Source of the DNA: HdN1 sp052035295
Lineage (GTDB): Bacteria > Pseudomonadota > Gammaproteobacteria > Pseudomonadales > Ketobacteraceae
Assembly (NCBI GenBank): GCA_052035295.1
Contig: JBPOHS010000114.1
Coordinates: 25,153-89,152, forward strand
DNA: 64,000 nt
Reading direction: 5' to 3'
Numbering within the stretch: position 1 is the first letter of the stretch; the number at the start of each line of letters is the position of its first letter. The notes under the pieces are model-generated. The model did not search any database. It was not told the origin of the DNA and saw only the letters and a list, made by a program, of their open reading frames with translations. Made by a program: the position numbers and the translations under genes. Below, piece after piece: positions 15,664-23,700 of this stretch.

Positions 15664-17814
15664 CTATGACTGAAAACGTATTTCCCAACAGCGATGGATC
15701 GGGTCTTCAGCATCGAAATCCGGCGACAGGGTCGAAGCCGTGATCTCGCGCACCTCATAGTCGCCGATAATCGCCTCATCGAGCTTGAACTTGCGGAAAT
15801 TATTGGAAAAAATGAGTACACCGTCCCGTTCCAGACGCCGCATTGCCAAATCGATCAACTCGACCTGATCGGTTTGCACATCGAAATCGTTACGGGCCTT
15901 GTTGTTCGAGAACGTGGGGGGATCCAGGAAAATCACATCAAATTGCTCACGCGTCTCACGTAGCCACCGCATGCAGTCTGCCTGCAACAGACGATGGTTA
16001 CACTCAGCCATGCCGTTGAGGGCAAAATTCCGGTGCCCCCAGTCGAGATAGGTGCGGGAACTGTCGACACTCACGCTACTGCGGCATCCACCCACGCCCG
16101 CGTGCACCGTCGCCGCCGCGGTGTAACAGAACAAGTTGAGAAAGCGCTTGCCCTGACACAGCTGCTCCAGGCGCAACCGAACCGGCCGGTGATCTAGGAA
16201 CAGACCGGTGTCCAGGTAATCATCCAGGTTCACCAACAGGCGTGCGGCGCCCTCTTCCACTTCCAGGAAATGCTTCTGTTCTCCGAGTTTCTGATACTGT
16301 TCACGGCCCTTTTGCCGACGCCGTGATTTCACGTGCACGAAGCGCGGATTAACGCCCAGCATCAGGCAGAGGGTGTCTTGCACCAGCTGCAGACGCTGCT
16401 GCGCCTTGTCGGGATCGACCGTCTTCGGAGGAGCATATTCCTGCAAGTGAATATCGCCGTTATACCAGTCAATGGCGACGTTATACTCGGGCATGTCGGC
16501 ATCGTAGAGCCGCAGACACATCGGTTGTTCGTCGTCGATCCATTTTTTCAGTTTTTTCAGGTTCTTGGCGAGACGATTGGCGAAATCGCGCGACTCCACC
16601 GGCAACTCGACGTCACGAATGGTGGGCATCCGGGCTGGTTTTACCTGAGTGGGTTTTACCGTGCCACAACGCAGATAAACCCTTAGCGGCCCGTTATGAA
16701 GGCGATGTACCTTGGGCTGCTCAATGCCAATGCGATCGACATCCTCGACTTGCGCAGCCAACACACCACAACGCCACTCGGCACACAGATGACCGAGTTT
16801 CCGCGACAGCGCCTGGTACAACCAGGGTGCTGAATCACGGTCAGAAAGCCTTTCCCCATAGGGCGGGTTGGTCACGATCAGGCCCGGCCCCGCAGGCACA
16901 TGTTTTTCGTCGAGCAAAGCCAGTTCACGGCGTTCGAGGTGCACCACTTTTTCGAGCCCGGCCCGTGCCAGGTTGGAACGCGCCACGGCGATCACTTCGC
17001 GATCCGCATCGTATCCCACCATGCGAGGCGCCTTTGCGGAAAGTGCCAGCTCGCGCTTTTGCCGCGCGTCATCGACCATGGGATCCCATAACGAGCGTTG
17101 CGCCTGCCGCCAGCCAAAGAAGCCAAACCACTGGCGATCCAGGCCCGGCGCAATACCGAGCGCCATCATGGCCCCTTCGATCAACAAGGTTCCCGAACCA
17201 CAGAACGGATCAAGCAGCGCAGCCAGACCGTTATCCGGCCAGCCCGAAAACCGCAACATGGCAGCGGCCAGCGTTTCCTTGAGCGGCGCCTCTCCCGCCT
17301 CTATGCGATAACCACGCCGATGCAGGGGCTCACCACTGAAGTCGAGATAGACCTGCGCGTCTTCGCCCTTCCAGTACAGAGAAAAAACGATATCGGGGCG
17401 ATGGGCATCCACTGAAGGCCGCTCACCTGTAACGTTACGCATGACGTCGACAATGGCGTCCTTCATGCGCAACGTTACGAATTTCGGATTATGAGGAACG
17501 CTCTCATGCACCAGCACGTTGACAGCAAAAAAACTGTCAGGATCCATGTGCTCCTGCCAGCTTACCTGCTTGCAGTAATGATAAACATCATCGGGGGTCG
17601 CAGCCTTGAATGTCGCCAACGGGTAAAAAATGCGTTCCGCGAAGCGTGACCAAAGGCACGCTTTGTAGCCCCACGCAACGTCGGCGCGAATCGTGACCGC
17701 ACCCGACTGCCGGGAAATTTCCTCGCCGCCCAGAGCGACCAGTTCTTCGGCAAGCAGGGATTCGATGCCGGCACCACAGGTTGCTACCCATTGCACAAAT
17801 GCTTGTTTTTTCAT
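15664..17814 (-). CDS. rlmL: 23S rRNA methyltransferase RlmKL (bifunctional)
   Basis: This 716-residue enzyme methylates 23S rRNA at G2445 (N2) and G2069 (N7) during large-subunit assembly (E. coli numbering). Order: a THUMP domain (about 45-155); the RlmL methyltransferase core with LLDPFCGSGTLLIEGAMMAL and catalytic IVTNPPYGERL; then the RlmK half with FLNLFCYTAAATVHAGVGG and IFLDPPTFSNNK. All motifs are intact and the length is close to the E. coli protein (702). It is divergent from rmf across a 394-base region. The rlmL-rmf-pyrD arrangement is familiar from Pseudomonas relatives. Confidence 0.97.
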   Translation of the reverse strand: MKKQAFVQWVATCGAGIESLLAEELVALGGEEISRQSGAVTIRADVAWGYKACLWSRFAERIFYPLATFKAATPDDVYHYCKQVSWQEHMDPDSFFAVNVLVHESVPHNPKFVTLRMKDAIVDVMRNVTGERPSVDAHRPDIVFSLYWKGEDAQVYLDFSGEPLHRRGYRIEAGEAPLKETLAAAMLRFSGWPDNGLAALLDPFCGSGTLLIEGAMMALGIAPGLDRQWFGFFGWRQAQRSLWDPMVDDARQKRELALSAKAPRMVGYDADREVIAVARSNLARAGLEKVVHLERRELALLDEKHVPAGPGLIVTNPPYGERLSDRDSAPWLYQALSRKLGHLCAEWRCGVLAAQVEDVDRIGIEQPKVHRLHNGPLRVYLRCGTVKPTQVKPARMPTIRDVELPVESRDFANRLAKNLKKLKKWIDDEQPMCLRLYDADMPEYNVAIDWYNGDIHLQEYAPPKTVDPDKAQQRLQLVQDTLCLMLGVNPRFVHVKSRRRQKGREQYQKLGEQKHFLEVEEGAARLLVNLDDYLDTGLFLDHRPVRLRLEQLCQGKRFLNLFCYTAAATVHAGVGGCRSSVSVDSSRTYLDWGHRNFALNGMAECNHRLLQADCMRWLRETREQFDVIFLDPPTFSNNKARNDFDVQTDQVELIDLAMRRLERDGVLIFSNNFRKFKLDEAIIGDYEVREITASTLSPDFDAEDPIHRCWEIRFQS

Positions 17815-18208
17815 GCGCTATTTTGCCGCCACTGTAAAAAATCTGCTGTATTTTGGCGCATCCAAAACCAATCAAACAACTGTTTTGATTAAACTTTAAA
17901 CGCGCATGCCATGTTATGTGGCTGAAAGTCTTCATTATTCCGGGCGTCGCTAAAAACACTGGCTGGTTATGAATTTAAAGTCATAGCCAACCCCCTCCGA
18001 TTTCGCTATCAATAAAAAGGGCCGCAAGAAAAACGCAGTCACACCCGTTTACGGAGGTCAATTCAACACCGCTTTGCTATTCGCCCTCGCCACGTTGAGG
18101 GCTCAACGCCTGCCTCGTTTGTCGTGTGTTCCACTCACGGCGACTGGCCCGGATGAGACAGGCAATGACGTCACATTTGATTCGAAAAAATGACGAGGAT
18201 ACGTCCGT
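17815..18208. other. Intergenic region between rlmL and rmf (394 bases)
   Basis: No gene is seen. It holds a perfect dyad AATCAAA-N7-TTTGATT (17870-17890) near rlmL and an AT-rich stretch (17810-17900) suited to promoters. The part next to rmf could be a long mRNA leader: structured rmf leaders ('rmf RNA motif') are described in Pseudomonas, but I cannot show the fold here. GAGGA precedes the rmf ATG. Confidence 0.45.
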
Positions 18209-18412
18209 ATGAGAAGACAAAAGCGTGATAAGTCCCACCGCGCCTATGCCCGTGGTTACCAGTTTGGAAACAGTGGCCGCTCACGTGAGCAATGCCCGTT
18301 TACCGATCTGACCATGCGACAGTACTGGCTCAGCGGTTGGCGCGACGGCCGTTCTGACCTGTGGTCAGGAATGTCAGGCGTCGCAGGGCTGCACAAAGTA
18401 GCCAACTTGTGA
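18209..18412 (+). CDS. rmf: Ribosome modulation factor
   Basis: This small basic protein of 67 residues dimerises 70S ribosomes into inactive 100S particles in stationary phase. The core matches E. coli RMF throughout: RRQKRDKSHRAYARGYQFG, GRSREQCPF and YWLSGWRDGRSD. The C-terminus is about 12 residues longer than in E. coli (55 residues). GAGGA lies 9 bases before the ATG. It precedes pyrD (opposite strand), as in pseudomonads. The call is secure despite the small size. Confidence 0.95.
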   Translation: MRRQKRDKSHRAYARGYQFGNSGRSREQCPFTDLTMRQYWLSGWRDGRSDLWSGMSGVAGLHKVANL

Positions 18413-18605
18413 CTTATCCGCTTGTGGCCACGGCTTACCAATTTCGTTAGAGAGGATTTGTTTCAGCAAACCATGTATCGCGAAACGGGAGGAACCAAGA
18501 CTCACAAGCGTTGTTGAAAAATACAGAAAAACGCAGCCGGTGCCACCGGCAACAGCAGGGGGTCTCAAGCCCCTACCCAAACGGGGCTAGCCATGCCCCG
18601 TTTTT
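18413..18605 (+). ncRNA. Candidate structured 3' UTR or small RNA downstream of rmf
   Basis: Three successive hairpins occur on the plus strand: GCCGGTG-C-CACCGGC (18536-18550), a GGGG/CCCC stem (18559-18573) and the terminator stem ending in TTTTT (18580-18605). The terminator lies about 170 bases after the rmf stop codon, longer than needed for simple termination. Either the rmf mRNA has a long structured tail or a separate small RNA is made here. No Rfam family is recognised. Confidence 0.35.
18580..18605 (+). terminator. Rho-independent terminator between rmf and pyrD
   Basis: ACGGGGC (18581-18587), a 7-base loop, then GCCCCGT (18595-18601) followed by a T run. On the other strand the same stem has a short T run and may also stop pyrD transcription. 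Confidence 0.85.
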
Positions 18606-18637
18606 ATTTCCTGCTGAAAACCATTTGCAGTAAAAAC

Positions 18638-19669
18638 TCAGCGCAGCAACGGATTCTGTTGTTGCAGCGCCTTCACGATCTGCCAGATCAACGCCGGGCC
18701 CTGATAAATGAAACCGGTGTACAACTGCACCAGACTGGCTCCCAGCTCGAATTTACGCAGCGCATCCTCGGGCGACATGATACCACCCACGCCGATGATC
18801 GGAACCTTGCCTTCCAGACGCGGTGCCAGCCAGCCCAACACCTGATTCGATGGTTCAAACACGGGTTTGCCACTCAAGCCGCCTGCTTCCTTTGCCACGG
18901 GCGAATCTTCGACGCCCATCCGCGACATGGTGGTATTGGTGGCGATCACGCCTTCGATCCCGCTGTCCAGCACCTGTTTCGCGAACGTATCCACCTCTTC
19001 CTCGGTCATGTCCGGCGCAATCTTGACAACCAGTGGCACCCGACGCATGCACTGGCTCGCCTGTTTCTCCTGCTCGTTCTTGAGGCCATCGAGCAGGCGC
19101 TGCAGGGATTCGCCAAATTGCAGGCTGCGCAAGCCCGGGGTGTTCGGCGAGGAAATATTGACCACGATGTAACTTGCCAGGCGATAGGCTTTCTTCATGC
19201 AAACAAGGTAATCGTCGAGCGCATTTTCGACCGGTGTATCAAAGTTCTTGCCGATATTGATACCCAGAATGCCGCTATAACGCGAGGCTTCAATCCTCTG
19301 GCACATGTAATCGATGCCCTTGTTGTTGAAACCCATGCGATTGATGATCGCCTGATGGTGTGGCAAACGAAACAGACGGGGCGACGGATTTCCCGGCTGG
19401 GGGCGCGGCGTGATGGTACCCACCTCGATGGAACCAAAACCCAGCGACGCCAGGCCATCAATGTAATCGCCATTCTTGTCGAGCCCCGCCGCCAGTCCCA
19501 CCGGGCTCTTGAAACTCAAGCCCATGACGTTGACCGGCAATTCCGGTTCCGGGATCAGGTGCGGAAGGATGCGCAGGCGCTCGGCAGCAGCAATCAGGTC
19601 GAGCGTGACGTGATGCGACATCTCAGGGTCAATCTGGAACAGGGCTTGGCGTACTAGGGAATAGAACAT
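18638..19669 (-). CDS. pyrD: Dihydroorotate dehydrogenase (quinone), class 2
   Basis: This 343-residue membrane-associated flavoenzyme oxidises dihydroorotate to orotate with quinone reduction in pyrimidine synthesis. I start at the ATG at 19669 (MFYSLVRQALFQIDPE), the usual class 2 start with the membrane-binding N-terminal helices; the open frame extends upstream but that part is unlike the family. Motifs: SPVGLAAGLDKNG (FMN binding), GFGSIEVGTITPRPQPGNP, NRMGFNNKG, YIVVNISSPNTPGLR with the catalytic Ser, and GVGGIMSPEDALRKFELGAS. Intact. It converges on rmf; the cupin gene starts divergently about 225 bases away. Confidence 0.97.
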   Translation of the reverse strand: MFYSLVRQALFQIDPEMSHHVTLDLIAAAERLRILPHLIPEPELPVNVMGLSFKSPVGLAAGLDKNGDYIDGLASLGFGSIEVGTITPRPQPGNPSPRLFRLPHHQAIINRMGFNNKGIDYMCQRIEASRYSGILGINIGKNFDTPVENALDDYLVCMKKAYRLASYIVVNISSPNTPGLRSLQFGESLQRLLDGLKNEQEKQASQCMRRVPLVVKIAPDMTEEEVDTFAKQVLDSGIEGVIATNTTMSRMGVEDSPVAKEAGGLSGKPVFEPSNQVLGWLAPRLEGKVPIIGVGGIMSPEDALRKFELGASLVQLYTGFIYQGPALIWQIVKALQQQNPLLR

Positions 19670-19893
19670 GGAGGGCTCGCTATGAGGGAGGCATCGGCTC
19701 AAGCAGCGAATTATAACTGCTGGGCGCACAAATGACGCGGCGATTTTGCTGACGCGAAGCAGACTCTTGTGTGCGCACTGGCCCGCCGGCGCAGCCCGCA
19801 AACGGCGAATGCCCATCCTGGCGCCTTGGCGTGCACAGGCCCGTCTGGCATAGAATGAGGCGCTTACCGACCTGAGCCCCGCCGGAGACCACC

Positions 19894-20325
19894 ATGCGCC
19901 ACTCAATCCCCGCCCTCACCTGCCTGTTGGCTGCCTTGCCCGCATTCGCCGAGGCACCGCGCCCACAACCGCTTCTGCCGGAGCAACTGCAGTGGCAAAG
20001 CCCGCCCCAGGTACCGGGTGCGCAGATCGGCTGGATGCTCGGTGCCGAGAAGGCGGCGGCTCCGTATGTGTTCCGGGTGAAGCTGATGCCGGGGGCGAAA
20101 GCGTTTCCGCATACGCATCCGGACGAGCGCGTAACGACGGTATTGAGCGGGACGCTTTATGTGGGTTTCGGGACGGTGTTCGATGAGGCGACAGCCGTGG
20201 CCATTCCAACGGGCGCGGTATATGTCGCCCCTGCCAGTCAACCACATTACGTGTGGGCAAAGGATGGCATGGTAAGTTACCAGGAGACCGGGATCGGACC
20301 GACGGGAACGGTTCCTGTCAAATAG
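19894..20325 (+). CDS. Exported cupin-domain protein
   Basis: This 143-residue protein has a signal peptide ending ALPAFA-EAP, so it is probably periplasmic. The cupin core shows a metal-site pattern (AFPHTHPDERVTTVLSGTLYV; later QPHYVWA), with His residues and a Glu in the usual places. Substrate and activity are not identifiable; small secreted cupins of this type are widespread. GGAG lies 7 bases before the ATG. It stands alone, divergent from pyrD and facing DUF2835 across the inverted-repeat element at 20387-20482. Confidence 0.85.
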   Translation: MRHSIPALTCLLAALPAFAEAPRPQPLLPEQLQWQSPPQVPGAQIGWMLGAEKAAAPYVFRVKLMPGAKAFPHTHPDERVTTVLSGTLYVGFGTVFDEATAVAIPTGAVYVAPASQPHYVWAKDGMVSYQETGIGPTGTVPVK

Positions 20326-20386
20326 GATGTTGTTTGTTTGATCGGAAGATAAAAATTGGTTGCTGTCGCGATGTTTCATGGGCGGG

Positions 20387-20482
20387 CTGGGGGCGATGGT
20401 TGATGGAACGTCGCCGGCAGGGACGCCGGCGTCGAGCCTACAGGGATGTATTCACGGCGTTTCCAGCAACCATCGCCCCCAG
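20387..20482. repeat. Intergenic nested inverted-repeat element
   Basis: A 16-base arm at 20387-20402 (CTGGGGGCGATGGTTG) has its exact reverse complement at 20467-20482. Inside is a second hairpin, CGCCGGC (20412-20418) with GCCGGCG (20425-20431). The element lies between two convergent genes, so it may serve as a bidirectional terminator or be a REP-like dispersed repeat. I saw no second copy in this window. Confidence 0.7.
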
Positions 20483-20522
20483 ACCGTCCAAAGAACTCCC
20501 CGGCAGGCAATCCTGATTACCC

Positions 20523-20744
20523 TTACTGTAATCGTTTGATGTCCTGGTACTTGTTATCGGCATCGAAATAAATGGCAAACGTACCCCGAATGCCTGAATG
20601 CGTCACGAACGGCTGCAAAATCTTCGCCGGAAACTGAATCCGCCGCCCATCACGCGCCGTCACCTGCACCGCACGGGCAGCCCCGCCATACCACTTCTGG
20701 TACTGCTCGGGGCTGACATTCAGATCGAAGATAACGAAGCTCAT
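20523..20744 (-). CDS. DUF2835-family protein
   Basis: This 73-residue protein, MSFVIFDLNVSPEQYQKWY, then RAVQVTARDGRRIQFPAKILQPFVT and GIRGTFAIYFD, matches the small DUF2835 family of gammaproteobacteria. Its function is unknown. It is read from the ATG at 20744, which shares one base with the stop of the glutamate dehydrogenase gene (TGATGA), so translation is probably coupled. A longer frame to 20777 would overlap gdhB more and lacks family support. The basic residues and beta-rich pattern could suit RNA or nucleotide binding, which is speculation. Confidence 0.85.
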   Translation of the reverse strand: MSFVIFDLNVSPEQYQKWYGGAARAVQVTARDGRRIQFPAKILQPFVTHSGIRGTFAIYFDADNKYQDIKRLQ

Positions 20745-23700
20745 CAGGGCCCCAACGGATCTCCGCCCAGCCCGCACACATCGCTGTGCAGCGTCGCCTG
20801 CGCCAGATCCATCAACTCGCGCATCGCTACCCCGTACATGGCAAATTCCCGGGTTTCCATGGCGCGAATCTCGACCATAATGCGGCGCCAGCGTGAAATC
20901 ATGTCAGTGTGAATGCTGCTCCACTGATTGATTTTCTCATCGACGGCACCTTCAAAATTGGCGTTCATGACGCCCACGGTCAGGGTCCGCTGCTGCCAGT
21001 CAAGATCATCGCGATAGGCTTCGCGTGCAAGGGCTTGCCAATGGTTGTCGATTTGCAGGCGATTGATTTCTTCGTATACCCAGTACAAGTCGAGATAATT
21101 GCCGATGCCAAAGAACATCGAGGCAGTGTCGCTGACCGGCTGCCTGGTCAATTCCGCCGCCTGGATGATCGGCAGTGCCGGCAACATGCTGTCGATGCCG
21201 GCAATGTAGGTGGCCAAGCCATCGGGAACCCCTTTTGCCACCAGTCTGGCGTGCTGGTCATCCCAACCTTGCCGACGCGAGCCGCACAACACCAGTGGCA
21301 TCGCCGCCGCAATGTCACGCACCCCGGGGCGGAACCGTTTCACCACGTCTTCCACGTTCATGCCGCAGCGATGATTGCGCAGGAACCAGCGTGTCGCCCG
21401 GCGCATCAGGCGGATCAGCTGCCGCATCATGTCGAGCTGGTCGTCGGCAGGCACTTTCGCATCCAGCTTCTCAATTTCGTGCCACCAGTATTCGAGATCA
21501 AAAACATCGCGCGCGGCAAGAAATGCCCGGGCTATTTCACTGGGCGACGAGCCGGCGGCATCGATCATGCGATGCATGAACGTGATGCCCATGTAATTGA
21601 CGATGGTGTTGGCGACTTGCGTGGCGACCAGCTGCGGCAGCAGTTTATGCCGTTGCAGCGCGTCCGGAAAACGTTCCAGCAACACGGGCGGAAACGCACG
21701 CTCCGCTTCACGGCGGATATAAGGATCCAGATGCAGCTGACTGTGAGCCAGCTGATCCTTGAGAATGGCCTTGGTATACGACAATAACGTGGCCAACTCA
21801 GGGCGAACGAGTCCTTTGGTGCTGATCAGGCGATCATGCAACTCTTCATCGCCCGGAATGAATTCCAGATCCCGGTCGAGCTTGCCGGACGCCACCAGCG
21901 CATGGATATAACGCCGGTACTCTCCCATGCGATAGACCGATTCAGCCTTGGCAATACTGATGCACTGCACTTGCCGGTAGTTGTCCAGCAGTACCAGTTC
22001 CGCAACGCTGTCGGTCATCTGCGCCAGCAGCTGATTGCGATGTTTAACCGTCAAATCGCCGGAACGGACCACGTCATCAATCAGGATCTTGATGTTCACT
22101 TCATGGTCGGAGCAATCGACGCCGCCGGAATTGTCGATAAAATCGGTATTCGACAAACCGCCGTTCAACCCATATTCGATGCGTCCCAGTTGGGTCATGC
22201 CAAGATTGCCGCCTTCACCGATCACGCGCGCCCGCACCTCCCCGCCGTTGACGCGAACCGGATCGTTGGTTTTGTCGCCGACGTCGACATTGGTTTCCTT
22301 GCTCGACTTGATATAGGTGCCGATACCGCCGTTCCACAGCAGATCCACCGGGGCCTTGAGCAGCTGCGCGATGAGTTCGACCGGGGTGAGTTTTTCGGCC
22401 TTGATGGCAAAGCACTGTTGCATCGCCGGTGTGATGGTGATGGCTTTGGCAGAACGCGCAAAGACACCGCCACCCGCAGATATCATTGCAGGATTGTATT
22501 CCGCCCACGACGAGCGCGGCAGGTTGAAGAGCCGCTCACGCTCAACGAAGGACGTTTCCGGATCAGGATCGGGATCGATGAAAATATGGCGGTGATCGAA
22601 CGCGGCCACCAATTTCACCGAGCGCGATAACAGCAAACCGTTACCGAATACATCCCCCGACATATCGCCAATACCGACCACGGTAATCGGCGCTGTCTGC
22701 ACATCAACCCCCAACTCTCGGAAATGTCGCTGTACCGAGACCCACCCGCCCTTGGCGGTAATACCCATTTTTTTGTGATCGTAACCCGCCGATCCACCGG
22801 ATGCGAAAGCATCCCCGAGCCAGAAGCAATATTCTGCCGCAACACCGTTGGCGATATCGGAAAACGTCGCGGTTCCCTTGTCAGCCGCCACCACGAGATA
22901 GGGATCGTCTTCATCAAGTCGCACCACCTGCGCCGGCGGAACGACCTGGCCGTCGGCGATGTTGTCGGTAATGTCGAGCAAACCGCGAATGAAGGTTTTA
23001 TAGCAGGCAATGCCCTCTTCCATGATGATGTCACGATTGTCGGTGCGCGGCATTTGCTTGGGAATAAAGCCGCCTTTTGCTCCCACGGGAACAATAACGG
23101 CATTCTTCACCTGCTGGGCTTTGACCAGCCCGAGTACTTCGGTGCGGAAATCCTCGCGCCGGTCCGACCAGCGGATCCCGCCCCGCGCTACTTTGCCACC
23201 ACGCAGATGCACACCTTCGACCCGGGGTGAATTCACAAAGATTTCATAGTGCGGCAATGGCTTTGGAATATCCGGAATCAAATGCGGATTCATCTTGAAG
23301 GAGATGTAATCCTTGGCATTGCCGTTATTGTCCTGCTGATAAAAATTGGTGCGCAAGGTAGCAAGAATTACATCGAGATAACGCCGCAGTATCCTGTCCT
23401 GATCCAGGCTCGCCACCTTGTCAAGCAGCTCCCGGATATGGGCAACCAGCGCCGCTTCTTTCTGTTCGTCACGCACGGTCACAGGATTGAATCGCGCATC
23501 AAACAGTTCAATGAACCCGCGCGACAGTTGCGGGTGGTCGACCAGCGCATCCTTGATGTAGGTTTGACTGAACGGAAAGCGGATTTGCCGGAAATACTGT
23601 GCATAAGCACGCAACAGGGCCACTTCCCGCCAGTTCAAGCCAACCGCGAGGGTCAAGCGGTTGAAGCTGTCATTCTCGGCATTGCCATGCCAGATGCGAT

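Noticed and set aside
18374..18580. 68-residue minus-strand frame next to rmf
   Set aside because: It overlaps the rmf 3' end and the hairpin region, and its sequence resembles no family. The RNA-structure explanation is better.
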